DNA from: Doris montereyensis
Lineage: Eukaryota > Mollusca > Gastropoda > Nudibranchia > Dorididae
Length of the DNA stretch: 64,000 nt
Assembly: GCA_037039925.1 (NCBI GenBank)
Contig: JAXRKP010000666.1
Coordinates: 124,001-188,000, forward strand
Reading direction: 5' to 3'
Shown here: in pieces, positions 46,236 through 61,500 of the stretch
How positions within the stretch are numbered: position 1 is the first letter of the stretch
Layout: every line of letters begins with the position of its first letter
Program-made: the position numbers and the translations under genes
Notes under the pieces: model-generated
Told to the model about the DNA's origin: nothing
Database searches by the model: none
The model's input: the letters and a program-made list of their open reading frames with translations, nothing else

Positions 46236-49200
46236 TGTGTAGTACTTACTTTCTTGATTGATGTACTCATGTTACAAGAAAAAAATGGCACTCAGTCCCA
46301 ATACTATTATTGTATGTACTGTTTTTTAATTTTATCTTTTATGTACACGAAGCTATTGTAAAAGCGAAACCTGATTGATAATTCATTATCAATGACAGTA
46401 AATTATATTTAATGATTGCCTCGCTGGGTCTGATTTTGTGTTTTTTATTATTTAAAAAGCAAAGACATAAAACAAAGTTACAATAAGATCTCTTGTACCA
46501 AGTAATATTGTGACAATATTATGATATTACAGCTTGTCTATGAAATTCAAAATTGGTTTGTGCTGCTGAAGGGTCTTTTGGTCAGATGTGTGACCGTGGG
46601 AAGGGGAGATCACACTGTCATTTCTTAAACTTGTGGTGTTGACATTTATGTTATCTAGCATCTAGTTTTTTAATAGGGTACAAAACCATTTCCATAATAC
46701 TATTAATGAAATCATTATATCAAGTCCTGTGACTGGGAATCTTATCATTGTATTGTAGAGATATAGTGACGTCTTTAAAAAAAATTAGAGAAGCAAAGCA
46801 GTGTCATTGTGGGTCCAATCTAGGAACTTCCATCCTTCCATAATTATACATGAAGAGTTTATTTGCAAAGTGCGAATTAAACTTCAGCCTCACTTTGAGA
46901 TATTTTACATTGAAAATGATAAATGACTTACTATTTTTAATAAAATTGCATTTCTAGCTGTCTGACGTTAGAAAGATATTAGCTGTTGTAAGAAATGCAG
47001 TTTTGAAACAGATAGATTGAGCTGTAAACTATGATTTGATATGGATATTTGAAATTTGGCACATGTCTCACGTTGCATACAAATTCCTCATGTAGATTTC
47101 TTTCCACATATACATATATAATATCTTGCCATAGTCACTGCCTCATCTGCTTTATCATTTTCACAATAAAACTTTGTGTAGTAACGATAAGGTTTCCTGA
47201 TTTCTAATGACCGGTGTATGCAAGGTTATTTTTGTTGTTGATCCAATTTTGAATTTTTCTTTAATGTGATAACTCACGACAAAATTGCTTATTAAGCAAT
47301 ATATTAAGCAGTGTATAGTTGTTATCATGTACTAAAGATTTCCTAGAATTTTATACAGAACTGTTTATATAAATTTCATTATGTTGTGAAAGAAAGATAT
47401 TAAATCACTGCTTGACTGTATTATAAAGTTGTACATTTATAAGTTGTTTTTCTTTTACATAAATTAAACTCTTCTATTATCTCTGCAGCAAATCTGTTCT
47501 GTCAATATTGATGTAATTTTTTAATGCATATCCAATACAATATGTCTCTCATGTCAACATGCAGAGAAAATTTTTAATTGAGGCATTACCATAATTGAGG
47601 CATTACCATTGTACAATAATATTCAATAAATTGAATGAAACTAAATATTTCTTTGTTCTGATTTGCAGCATCTGATCGGTATGCATATGTTTATGAATGT
47701 TGTTATTTCTTACATATGAGATGGTGTTGAAATATATCTGGAGTACATAGATGTACTTATGTGTAACACTTTGTTGTGTGCATTAAACATATTGTAAATT
47801 TAATAATACACAGGAAATCTTATAGTTATAGATCTTGGAATTTGGAAGCAAACATTTTTCATGAGATGTCATTGCTAATGCTAGTTACACTAACATGGCA
47901 ACACGCATTCATCATAAACAGATTTGTTGAAGAATTCAAACAGAAGGTGTATTTTGAAAATAACGTAAGATTAAATTTGATGGGAGAGCAGACTTATCAA
48001 ATTTATTTGTCCGTAGTTGGAAATGAAAGTATTTACGAAAGCATTGGTTAACTCAACACAACAAGGTCATATGGAAAAATATGGCAAAATGAATGAACTT
48101 TATGGTTATTCAAATACAGACATTTGCTTCTCACATGCACTGATTATTTTTTTCATTCATTACATTATACACTCCAGCTTTTCGCCTTCGTACGGATCAG
48201 ACAGTATACAAAAACAATGAATTAACACATTATATCGCCATCCGCCAATGATTTGGTGCTGATGTTCCTTGAAAACTATGGTAAAATACAATTTATTATA
48301 CCGCCAACTTGTCTCACCCTCCCCTTGATACAAGCAGGTAGAATCTAGTTTGTCTCACTGAGTAAATATACAAAAGCATAAGTGCACTGACTGGCGACGT
48401 GTTTCATCCCCACGTATTTCACCACTCCTCTCTCACTCAATGTAATCCTCCTAGGCTAATGGAACCCAGACGAGTGTGTAGTGGTGTGGTCAGGCCTACC
48501 TACTTCTTCTGCTACTGCATTGTATTACAGTAGTAGCCTTTTCACATGTAGTGGGCCTACATTGTATTGTCAGACTTACCGTTTCCCTTGTTCTTGTAGG
48601 TCTACATAATAAAAAGTATGTAGGCCTACTTTGATTATCTCCCTGCTAATGCTAGTTAAGGGTGTCTTCATTTTATCCCCAGTCCCTTTACAATGCCAAC
48701 TTACCACTGGCACAACGGTTGGCAGTACAAGGAGGTTTGAATGTATTTAGTATCTTAACTGAGTTTGATGTCAATAACCTTCAATACTTTTCTGCCCGGC
48801 GCCCATGCTTAAGAAAACAGAAGTAGCACTTGTTTTGGATTTATGAACCTTAAAATACAAAAGAAAATTATATTTGTCATCTTTAATTTTCTTTGTTTTA
48901 TTAAAGTATTCCTGAAAGTAAATAATTTCATATTTCATATTTGACTTTAAATAAACAGTCTGTTGAAGGTTTTTGAAATACCACTCCCTCTCGCGAATTT
49001 GTTTTTTCTTTTTAGATACACTATTGTTTTCTTTAGTTTTGAATATAATACAAAATCCAATACTACTTTCTATGCCTAAGTTTTTATGCATACAGACAAG
49101 TTTTTCCCATCATCTTTCTTTCTATAGTATGTCTCTGTTTCCAAGATGGAGGTAATTATATGGACACACACCGTCCCACTTACCCTTTCCTACCATTCGT

Positions 49201-49510
49201 ATGCGCTAGTTGGAATACACTAGGATAATGGACACTGAGGCCCAGAGGTAAGGTGTCTCCAAACTTTCACTAAAATCTCCTTGAGTCTGCTGTTAACTTA
49301 AGGTTTCTTAAAAAAAAACAAACACACAGTTAACCCTCATATACCTAATGTTTAAAGTTACGGACTCAAAGCCTAAAAAACATACTACATTAATAACATT
49401 GTAAATACTTTTTTTTTTTAGTACTGGTTGGTAGCTATGAAGAAGAATATATATATAAATATATCTGTTATAGAAAGAAATAGAAAAGCACTCTGATTTC
49501 TGTTTCCTTT
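46236..49510. other. Intergenic between convergent ERCC6 and SPATA20
   Basis: AT-rich sequence. A frame at 47776-48051 is open but has no recognisable motif or splice context and is not called. A family A SINE scrap lies at 49218-49262 (GGACACTGAGGCCCAGAGGT). Otherwise I see nothing. Confidence 0.5.
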
Positions 49511-49516
49511 TTTATT
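49511..49516 (-). terminator. Candidate SPATA20 polyadenylation signal
   Basis: AATAAA on the minus strand (TTTATT on plus), about 75 bases past the predicted SPATA20 stop, a normal spacing. Confidence 0.6.
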
Positions 49517-49587
49517 TACACATCATCACAAAATGGTTATCAAATATTCTAAAGGTTAAAAGAGCCATGAAGAATGTGGAGAGATTT

Positions 49588-52500
49588 CTATTTTGTTAAC
49601 TGTTTTTCAAGCTCATCTGGACTATTAACAGGCAACGAACATGTAAAATTCTCACAGACATAAGCTGTCGCTTTTCCGTCAATCTTTGAAAGGATTTAAT
49701 AATGGCGACTTTGTCTGTTAGAAAAGACTGAGGACTACTATCTGTAACAAGCAGAATTTTGTTGGGAAGGAAATGGCTGTGAACTATGTGTAGTAACTGC
49801 TTTGTATCATCGCTGTCTTTATCCCCAACGATGATGACCTGTGGAAGAAACGGTATGACATGAAATTTAATATAGGGAAATGCAATAAAAACTAAGACTG
49901 ATAAGGCAAATTATAAAAAAAAAAGACTCAGAATTCTTACTAAATGCATTGATGATTTTATTTGTCTGAATTCCTAGGCATTTTCAAATCACTTATGTAC
50001 ACTTACAAAATTTTGATCTGACAAAAAAATATTTAAAGAAAAATGATACCCGGTACAAATGGGCATATTATGTTCGGAAATTATATCAAGACCAAATCTT
50101 AACTTAAAGGAGACTACAGGAAACCACTCAAACTTACTTGCTTCACAGGAGAATGATGAAACATCAGAGAGCTCACAAGTTCTGGCACAGCAAAGGGCAA
50201 TTTGTCAAGGCGTTCTGAAAATGTCTTGAAAATTCTCTCTGCTTTGTTTCTCCAGTCGGGCTGGTCAAAAATAGATGAAAGTCTTACAAGATTCATTGCT
50301 GACACAGAGTTTGGACTTGGCTCAGCACCATCTTGATCTGAAACAAGAAAGTTTCTAAGTTGTAAAATTAAATTTGGTTTGTAAAACAAAATGACAGCAA
50401 CTGCTTTCAATGCTTAAAAAACACAAAAATCATCTCTGTACAATCATTTTGAACTGCTGTGATCCTTTAGACCAGTAGATAAATGTACAATTTTCAGAGA
50501 AAAATAAATGATACGCAGGATATGACCACTCAACAATCTGCTGAGTGAACAAATTTCAAAAATCAAAACAGCTTAAAATTTGTGAGAACAATATGCTTAT
50601 CATTCTGATGATAACGAAAAGTGAAAGTTGATAAAGACATTACCATCATGGCTGTAATGGACGAATGGTTAGGCTGCTGGACTTGGGATCATGAGGTCCC
50701 GGGTTTGAATCCTAGCAAAGCTATGCCTGACATGTGTTCCTTGGGAAAGACACTTAACACACATATTCCCCACTGGATCCAGGTGCAAATGGGTACAAGC
50801 ACTAGCTTAGGAGTAAAAAACCTGCATCAGTCTAGCACCCTGTCCCTGAGGTGATTATTATCACCTGTTCTGCTTCATGATATAAAAACCAGGACAAGCT
50901 CCCACTCTATGGGCCTTAATGGCCTTTATAGGAACTTAACTTTTCACTCTACTTTACCATTGATTTCTGCAATGTTTTTGTAAACAAAATACCTCTCTTA
51001 TAATGAATTCTTAATCCATACTTCCTTTTTAAGTAGTGTTGATACAACAACATTAAACAAGAGAAAAAAAAGAGTTCTGTCTCTCTCTTTATTGATTAAA
51101 TTAGAAGCCGAAGAGCATACATGTTGACGATGCATCCCATGCCAGATTACAGAATGTACAGATTGAATGTGATCTGTCAGTGAAAAAAACAATTTAGAAA
51201 TAGCAAAAATTGATCTTCCTTTTTTCTCCTCTCTTTATTAGTTTATTGTCCTTAATCTATCTCACATTATACAAGTAAAACTTGTTTAACTTTTTTCTCT
51301 CTTTTCTTGACACTGTGTGGTTTTAAGAAACACCGTTTATAACTAAAAAATTGTGTGGTATTTCATTACAGTAGTTTCCGCCAAACTGCACGCCGCCAAA
51401 ATGCACGATTCGCCATAAAGCACAATTTTTTCATGTCCTATTTGACGAAAGTCTCCACCATCCCATCCCTTCTTGTAGTCTTGAGTGAGAGAAGAGTGAA
51501 CAATCTATGAGAAGATGTTAAGCCTATAATTGGGAACTATCCTCAAATCAAGTAACAACAAACAAAACCCAAACAATAACAAACAACTAACAAAACAAAA
51601 GAGATTGTCGTAACAAGAATGGCAATGTAAATATATGTAGTGGGATTGCACCAAAATGCACAATTTTTTTCCAGCCATGGACCGTGCATTTTGGCAGAGA
51701 CTACTGTACTCCTATACTCTCATTATTTTTATGAATGGATTATGGTATTGATCTTTTTAACTAAGTAAATTATAGAGATGAAGTAAAGAGCTATTGGCTT
51801 ATGGTGGTAAAAACAGACCAACAAAGGGAAATAATGGAAATTGATCCAGCCTATTACAAATTATCAGCAAGATGACCAAAAAGAAAGATAATTAATCTGA
51901 GGCTTAGACATAGGGTATCATACTAATAAAAATCGACTGAAATGTAGACCTCCTTTATTTCAATGAAATAAAGTCTGTCCACGAGAGACAGTAATCCAGC
52001 AGTGATTTAAGAGGAAACAGAAAGATGAAAGACACATGTAAAAGAAGGAGAGGGAAAAAGTTGAACCTACGAGTACAAACCACCCATCTGAAGAAGAAAA
52101 AAGGCCAACCCGAAATTAAACAAATGGTAAAGATGACAAAAGTAACAATTACAATACCATTAACCACCTCCCACCTAGGGTTTTATAAAAAAAGCAAGCA
52201 ACATTAAAATCTGATAGTAATTTCCAAACCATAGTTACCTTCTTTAATCCTCAAAACAATTGAATTATCTCCCTCAGGACTACTAAAGTAAGCCCCGTTT
52301 TCCTCATCCCAGAAGAGATCGTTTTGAGTTGTCTGAAGCTGTTCTGCCCATGCCAACCAGCTTTCATCATAGCAAGTCTCGTACAGATCCAACAATCCAC
52401 GGATGACAAAGGCATAATCATCAACAAATCCTTTGATGGGATTGGATCTAAAGAAGAGGGTTAAAAAAGAATTCTTTGTTAAATTTGAGGAAAAAAAAAC

Positions 52501-55500
52501 AACCCAAAAATATAAACTGGGTCCAAAATGTGATCACAAGATAAAATTCTGCCAGTATAACTTAGCATAAACAGTAACTGATGAAAAAAAATCATGATAG
52601 ATATCTGTATTCATAAAAGAAAATCCTTCTCATAAAAATTCTCAGGAATGGTTTTTATACATTGTAAGACATCAGCCAGGATTCTGGAAATGTGACTTAG
52701 GAAAAGAGTAGAGGATCAGATTGAAGAACACCAGAGTGGATTTAGACCAGGAAGAAGAGTACAAGATCACATATTTACAATTAGACAAATAATAGAAAAA
52801 TTACTTGAGAGAAACATTGACTTGCACCTGTGTTTTATCGACTTAGAAAAGGCATTTGACACTGTGAGGAGGGACAAACTATGGCATTCTTTAAAAGAAC
52901 ACAACATTTAATAGAAGCCATTAAAAGTTTTTACAATAAACCAACATGTGCAGTGAGAGTAGTTGGAAATGTATCTGAAGAATTTGATGTAGATATAATA
53001 GTAAGACAGGGTTGTATCCTATGTCCTCTTTTGTTTATCATATTTATGGATTCAGTCCCAAAGACATCCTCAAACATGAAGAAAATGAATGTAGGTATGT
53101 GGAAGCTCAAACCAGTAAATGTATCAATGCTTTCATTTGCCGATGATTTAGTTCTGTTTGGAAAATCAGAAAGGGACCTCCAGTCAAATATCAACATAAT
53201 AAATAATGAATTAAATAAAAGAGGAATGAGAGTAATGCAAAGAAAACCAAAACAATGCTAGTAACTAGGAAGCTAAAACACAAAATCTTAAGTTAGGCAG
53301 GGAGAATTTAGAACAAGTTCAAAGCTACAATTACTTAGGAGTAATGATTAACTCAGAGGGAAAACTAAGAGAAGAAATCAGCCAGAGAATCCAAAAGGCA
53401 AGTGCAATATATAACCATCTAGGAAAGGCATTTGTAAGTAAACAAGAATTGTCAACAAAAACCAAAATGGCAGTATACAACACAGTTTATTGTCCTACTC
53501 TCCTATGGCAGTGAAATATGGACCTTAGACAGTAGGGAATACAGTAGAGTGCAGGCAGCCGAAATGAAATATCTAAGAAGAGTAGTAAGAAAAACTAAAA
53601 AAGACAAAATCAGAAACACAACAATAAGAGATCAAATCAAAGCAGATAGCATAAAAACTAAGATAGAAATGAATCAACTGAGACAGTTTGGGCATGTTAA
53701 CAGAATCAATGACAATGCTAAATCAGTATACAGTGTTAAAACTCAATAAAAGACCAAAAGGCAGACCTCGGAGAAAGTGGGAAGAAGATATAAAAGTGGC
53801 ATTAACGCAAAGAAATTTAACTTTTGGAAGGAAACAGAAAATGTCAGGACAGGGCAGCCTGGAGAAAGATCATTTCGGGCATCTAAAACCCAAACACCAA
53901 AAGGTAGAATGTGAACTGATACAGAAAGAAAGAAATAAGACATCACAGCTCAAAGTTTTTATGCAGTGTATGACATCACTGCTCATATACTGTTGAATCT
54001 AAAGAAACTCATTTCATCTCCATAATAAAATCTGCTTTCTCCTCACACAGCCTAAAACTTTGGCACGGAGTGCGTTCAAAAAGAGATAACGTTTTTATTT
54101 TAACGGTAAAAATTCTGAAAAGAATGGAATATTGCGTTGAAGGGTCAAATCACATAAAGTTTCACTCATAGTGTTAATCTCATTTATTTTCATATAATCA
54201 AAATACTACATTTCCAATGCAGTCATTTAACAATAGAGCTTGCCATGTTACCAGAAGTGACCTTCTTACATTCAATGAAAACGAGTGTGTGCAACGGGCG
54301 AAGCTAGGATTTAGATTTCAGTTTGAATAATGTCATGTTTAAACCATGCATTTTCTATAAGTTGATAGAATAAGGATTCATATTGAGATGTTATTGCAAC
54401 AAAAGAAACTTAAACTAAGGACTAAACATTAGCAGCTAGAGCCGTGTAATCAACTTAGACCTCTCACGAAGTGTGTTGAATGGGAAAGCCAATTTGACAA
54501 ATGATAACGAGGCTATTGGGAAATAAATTGTAATCTCATTGGCTGTTATTTAACTATGAACTCAAAGGTCAAACTACGTCATAAACCATGTAAGGAATGA
54601 AATTTCCATTCAAGATGCCTAGGGTATCGCCCTAAATATAGGGTGCCTGGCGGGCCCTAAATATAGTGCCTGCGCGCTTCCCGGACGGACAGCAACACAC
54701 CCTTTATTTAGGGCCGGCGCTTTTCTTGAGTTAAAAATCTTGATGACATTAGCATAACTTCATATAACATTATCACCATATAGCAAAATCTTATCAAAAG
54801 CATGGCTTACATTTGCACCACTTCCTGCTCATTGGCAGTGTAACAACTACGCAATAAACAACAAGATTCTGGTACAAACATGTGCTGCCTCAAAAAGGCG
54901 GCAGCTTTGATTGCTCTTGAAGTAAGGTTTGAATCATTCAAAACTTGGCCACCTCTTGAAAAACCAGATATCATCAGTCCTGTTGAGGAATAGACGATAG
55001 AGGTTTACAGAATTCAAAACATCTCATACGATCACCTCGGGTTTTTTTTTTAAACACAAGCTATTTACATAGTAAAAGATAATAAACGTGGTGATTATAC
55101 ACATTTTCAAAACTTAATATAATCACATTTCCACTTACAGTTATATGGAAATCAACCTCCCATTCCTTACCTAACAAGCAATCCACCCTCCTTCCCCCCA
55201 TAACAAAACAAATAATTTAAAAAATAATAAAACGAAAAATTAAGCAAAAAGCAAACAATGTACAGGACTACAAAATACAAAGTAAATTTTTTTATACAAA
55301 AACTTTATTAATGCACCAATAAAAAGCAAAGAAAATTAAGTTTGTTCTTAAACCTCTCTTTAAAATGTGTCTGAACAAATGAAAGGGAAGACGACAAACC
55401 ATTCCAGGCAGCTACCATCTTGTCATCCAGATGAGGTTTGGGTCTCAGTTGTCGTTCCTTAAAGAGAATCTGCTGACACTTATCCAAACACAGTTTTACC

Positions 55501-58500
55501 TCCTCAGAAGAAATTTCAAATTTTGAAGCCACATTTTCTATGTCTGCTTTGATGATTAAAATGTTTTGGTTTGTCAGCTCTTCATGAGGATCCTTTAAAA
55601 AATAGATGTAAAGATACACATTTAGTGAAAGCCTTGTCTTTTGGGAAAGTAAGAAAGAAATAATTTTTCAAAGCCATTACAGCTGATTGAGCCAAAGCTA
55701 ATCCCGGTTCCTAGTAAAATCTTGATTTTGATTTGATATAATTTTACTAGGTAGTCCAAACTGCCCAATTTTTTTGTTCACAACAGAGAAAGTTGTTGAT
55801 TTGTCTCATTTTCGATCATCTATACAACGTTGTAATGTAATATGGCTAATACCACTGGAAAGCTCTATTCAACCAACCATGTGTGTTGTGATAGGTAACG
55901 TATAATACAATGTGCTCTTATACTCTTTATAAACTTGCGTGCTAAAAGGGGAAAGCCAGTGGGGAGCCAAGAAACTAGCAGCTTGCGAATAGCCCTCTCT
56001 CTTTCTTCGATCAACGACTGATAGTGGGCTCTGATTGGTCAAATCAGATTGTGCTAAAAATAAGATGTGAAAGTGAAGTGCTCGTCCGAGGCTTTTAAAG
56101 TTTTGAGACGCTCTGTAGAGTGACTTCTGTCAAATATTCAGAAAACACAAGCACGCCACTGGAAAACCCATTCACTTTTGCAGTATAGAATGTTCTAGTG
56201 TCACCAAACTTTGACTTTCCGAGTGAATGCAAAAGTGCTCTCTTTAAAGTTTCCTCATATTGCAAAACGTTTGCTATTTTATCTGAATTAAATGTAATAA
56301 TTTGTACAGAAAAAAGGGCAATATACATGGCTGTTCTGAAGAGAACAAATTCAATGTGTTTATCAATGCTGCAGACAAAATTACTTTGGGAGTCATTTTT
56401 TGACATATGATTGGAATGGAAAAATATCTTTACAAATATTTTATTTGATATGACAATTCAGCTTTGTTTGAATAAAAATTATTTCAGAATATACCTCATA
56501 TCATTTCAAGACATATTTGAAATAAGGCCTACCTGTAATGGATCAACATTTCCTTCTTTAACGACCCCATAATGATAACAAAAAATGTCCGCAAGAGAAA
56601 TATCAGAATCTTCCTTGATTTTCTCAGAGAGCAAAGTCTTAATTTCATCAAACTGCCACACGCAGAAAGCACCTTCTTTCTTTTCCTTTGAAGAGTGAGA
56701 TGGTAGCGAGTCAGCATCTTCTGCACTAAAGAATCCTCCAGCCTGTAAACAGAGATGATCCACACTTAGAGAAGCGAAAGTATGAACGGTGAAACTTGCA
56801 AGCAATGTTATAAGAGAAAACAAAGAGCTATCGTTAAAGGAAGAACAATCGGCTGTTAAAACAAGTACAAAAAATCCTAAAAGCAAATATACATTTCAAA
56901 GGACCAATCTGGATGATGGAAGAAAATATTTTAGTGCATTCAGGACAGATATAAAGAAGTAATTATCTACTGACTTTAATGAGTTAAAAAATTGTAATCG
57001 TACATATGAGAAGAAAAATATGATACTATAAAGTCCTTTGAAAAGATTCAAGTCCTTAATACCTATTTCAAGTCACCGTTTTCAAGTCATTTATACTTAT
57101 TTCAAGCTATTTACACCAATTTTGTTATTTATACCTATTTTGTTGTTTATTCTTATTTCAAGCAATTTATCTCTATCTACGTAAACATCCAGGAAAAGAA
57201 GATCACTTACTAATGTGTAAAAGTTCAACCTAATTTCACAATGAAAATTTGTCAAGGAAGTGTTAACAAGTAGGCCTGGGTGCTACACGAGTCATTACTC
57301 GATATCAACAAATACAAGACTTTGAGGCCTTTATGTGAATCTCACCAGTCTTGAGACCAGAGGTGATGAATACTAACTCTAGTTTTGATACCGACCGACA
57401 CTGTAACTATCAACTACTTTGCCTCAACGAGACCAGACTGAGAGTGAGAGTGAGGGGTAGTAACACCGTAGTGATGTAAGGCTAAGTCGTGTCTCTTCAT
57501 CTGCACCTTTCGCTTACTGTTACCCTCCTCCCCCTCCCACTACACCCTTTGCAGCACCCCTACCCATCCCTTTCTTTTCATGCTGGGCATTAGCCTAGCT
57601 AATTTTCAGTCCGCTACCGCACCCTCTCCTTCTATCACGGTGACAGCATGGAGATCACACGGCGCAGAGTGTTCATATTCGCAGTCATGAAAGCGTGTGG
57701 CAGTCTTGTGGTATTCCTAAAAGCGAGTACTTGAATATCGCAAGACCAGAGAAGACGGTAGTTGGTATCAACGAGTAATAGAAAAGCGAGTCTTGCCTAG
57801 GCCTAATGATAGCATCAAGGTGTTTATACACAACTGTAATGTTTTCAGTATTATTCAGTCTCTAAAGTTGACTACATAACTTGCAAACCTATTCATTAAA
57901 ATAAAAAGGTTATGTGGTGCATTTCAATGGACATTTTAAAGTCACAGTTTCTTACTGGATGGCTGAGGTCTCTGTTTACATATGTAAAAATATCCTTTGC
58001 AATGCCTGCATAAAATGAGTCTTTAGTTATCTGAAATGAAAACAAGGAACCCAAATGTACACATTGGTCGGCTGTTACAAAATCAAAATGTGAAAAATGA
58101 ACCCAAAATATAATATGCATGTATGTAAAATAAGTCCCATAGTCAAGTGTTGAACATAGGATAACCAAGCGTATAAACAAGCGTAGAGTCCTGGTTTTAA
58201 CCAGGCATAATTGTGACATAATGTGGTAGCTTTGCATTGCTTTCCACATCGCCTTTATTTTCCCCCTGTCTGAATAGATCTCTAACTACCTAGTTCACCG
58301 ATGAGTCAACAGGAGAGCCCAAAAAAATTGCCCAGACTAGGTATCGAACTTGGGCCTCCCGGGTGATAATCAGATAGATTACTGACTGAGCTACTGGCAC
58401 CCCGTGCATGTAATGCACATATATATATTATATTACGTGAAGGAGCGTAGTTAGCTCGGTTGATAGCACGCTTTCTATTCACGGCCAGGCGAAGGGTGCC

Positions 58501-61500
58501 AACGCAGAGGAGGCGGATTCGTTCCCCATGGTGGCCAGGATTTTTTTCTGTCTATTCCTTGTATTTATCTAGTCCTTGTTCCTATGGGGCTTTAACTCAT
58601 AGACTACCATTGTCGCACGGATGCGATCACGCTACACTTACACCATAGTACAATTGTTGCACATGTGTGATATCATAGCGTTGCCGGGTCATAACTATAG
58701 AAAGATCACGTATACGCGATTGCAATTCTACTTCTGTTTCATATGGAATGAGCTCAATAGCATGAACAGTTGATTTTTTATGATTTTTTTTACTGCAAGT
58801 CTTCGACTAAGCCCATTTTCTTTGTCAACATACGAAACAACTACTACCACTAGTACTACAAGTAGATCAAGTCAGAAACAACATAGACCACACTGTTTTT
58901 AATCAGTTTACAGGCTCATCGTTTTCCAATCATTGTTTTCATCTATTTACAAATGGAAGCAGTGTATTGTGTGAATAAAGTCTCCACCCAAAAAGATTTT
59001 TAGCTTCTCAATTTCACACTTTCACTCATCCCTACTCAGACAAACTAACGACACATAACCGATTTTTATTGGTGCCAATATTAAGTTTGATCTTTTATGA
59101 ACATTGTGTTTAAAGAATGAAGAGAAAATGATAACAAGCCATAATCTTGTGTCGGATCTTGGGTAGTCTATGAGTTAATATTACTCAATGTCATATCTTT
59201 CACCTAAGTCAATATATAGTAAAATAAACACACAGGATGGAAAAAAGTCATTGACTAGAATTTGAGTTCAACAAAAAAAATAAAAATGGTTTACACATTA
59301 CTTGATATGCATCAGCATACGAAACAGCCAACTGTCCTTGGTCATACAACATCTTTTCAAAGTGGGGAACGTGCCAATTTCGATCTGTTGAATAACGATG
59401 GAAACCCTACAAAAGACAAACCACAAAGATAACATTATATGAAATAGGTTGCAAAGGCATGAAATAAATCATTGTACCATGATATTTAAAGTTGTTTACT
59501 ATACCTTTACATTTTAAATGGTTTACAGCATTCAACATATCATGTCACATCAAACTTAGGTCAAATCATCTTTAAATGCCCTGAGTTTTATGTTGGGTAA
59601 TCATAGAATAATAATGATATATTATGAAATATTGTGAGATTCAAATCATTCATTAAAAAAACTATTTATAACTATGGAGCTGTTTATAAATGGCTATCTT
59701 AAAACTATTCATAGACTTAAGAGGGGATGGGGAAGGGTGATTTTTTTGTGCTTTTGAGTTAGGGTTTTTGATTTTAGTACATATATGAGAAACTGTCAAA
59801 ATATAGTCATCCTATATCTTTGAAAAGTTTGTATCGTCCTTGGTTGCCAAGGAAATGGCTGCCATCTCCTCTCTCGGTTATGAATAAAATTACTCAAAAC
59901 CTGTGCAGATCATTTTTCCATTCAATATCTAAAGAAAACCATTGGGTTTTTAGATATTTTGGATACTTTAAAAAAAATGAATTTTTAAAAATAGCATATA
60001 TCGTTCATACGCAAAATTGGCTTTTCTAAAATTTTAAAAATAATATTTCCTCAAAAAGTTTACAAAATATCAGAAAAAAAAAACTCTATTAACATTGACG
60101 AGAGCAGCCTGTGTGTGAAATAATATACAAATCAGTCTATAAATGACGGAGGAGATAGAATTTTAGTGTGAAAAAAAACATTTTGAGAAAAACGCAAGTA
60201 AAGAGATGAAAATAAAATAACATAAAGTAAACACTTCAGACGGGTGGCCCCCTTACTCTTTTGACAGTCTCTGGCATTTTTGTTACTAATGTAAGAGGAT
60301 TGTAAAATTGGACTAGATGTACATTGCTGTGAAGACAGCTGTAAAAATGACCAGTTAGTTTTTTTTTGTCCACTATTCCTATACTTGTGCGCGTGTTTAC
60401 ACAGCGCCGCCGATCGACGTGTAGTGTTCCCGAAAGCCAAGCAAAAGAACTGTGTTGCCACAATGGTGATTATCCGTCGCTAGAGAGGTTTTCAATGCCA
60501 ATCTTCTCAGTTTTAATTCAAATAGGCTTTTTCAGTTGAAAACAAACTTGGCTGTAACTTTTGCACAAAAGTTTTTCGGTTCAACATCTAGCTGCACCCT
60601 GTAGCTTTTTTTTGCATAAATGAAATGGTTTTAATTTTATGAATTAAAATACAAATGCATATAGCAACCTTTCCAAGTTTTGTCAAAATTAATCACAATT
60701 TTTTTGCCAAAATTTGAAGTGATATCAAAAATCGCTGCTGAGCGACATTTTGTATTTCTTCATAGATGCTATGTACCAAATTTGAGGGGAATCGGACGAT
60801 AAATAAAAAAGAAGATCGCAAATCACGGTCAAAAAGTGACATTTTGAGAAAATCTCATTCAAAACATTTTTTTTCCGTATTTGAATATTTTTTCGCATAT
60901 AAACCTAGAAAATAATAGTATAATACTTTGAAATGGTTCTTGTCAACCCTATTTCAACTGCTCTGGATCCCTTATACTCATGTCGGATGAGCATCCCTTG
61001 GTATGAATTTTAAGTTTATCACCCCGGGTAAAAGTTACAGCAGAATAATTAAAGAATTTTTTATCGTCAATATTATCAATGTCATGAACCATTCTTTTTA
61101 ATTGAATTAAATCTCCCCTTTTCTTCGCAGGGTATACTTAAATAAGATAATTATTTAATGCTTTTTAGTTGTCTTGTAAGATTTCCCCTCACTGTAAAAA
61201 AACCCAAAACAATCTATATGATATAATTGACATAGAATTGGATTGTAACACAGCATCAGATTTTTATACGGCAATCACACATCATGAAAATTTGCATACC
61301 TTCTAAAATTTATGTATAGAGTTGCATGGGGCTATTCATTTTGATTGATTTGAAGGGTTAAAAATCATAAGATGTACCTATGAACAAAAGGCAAAACACC
61401 AGGATTTTTATATTTTTACAAACCAGAAACGATCTGATAAAGACGCACTCAATTTAAGAACCAAGCGCGAAACGGGAACGCTTACAACCTACAGGATAAT

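Noticed and set aside
47776..48051. 91-codon open frame between ERCC6 and SPATA20
   Set aside because: No family motif, no splice context and AT-rich random-looking composition; not enough to call a gene.
52204..52395. Stand-alone 63-residue protein
   Set aside because: It is the internal part of a SPATA20 exon (52239-52447) read into the intron.
58440..58535. Functional tRNA gene
   Set aside because: A- and B-box-like stretches are present but the arms do not fold into a cloverleaf; it fits a SINE head better.
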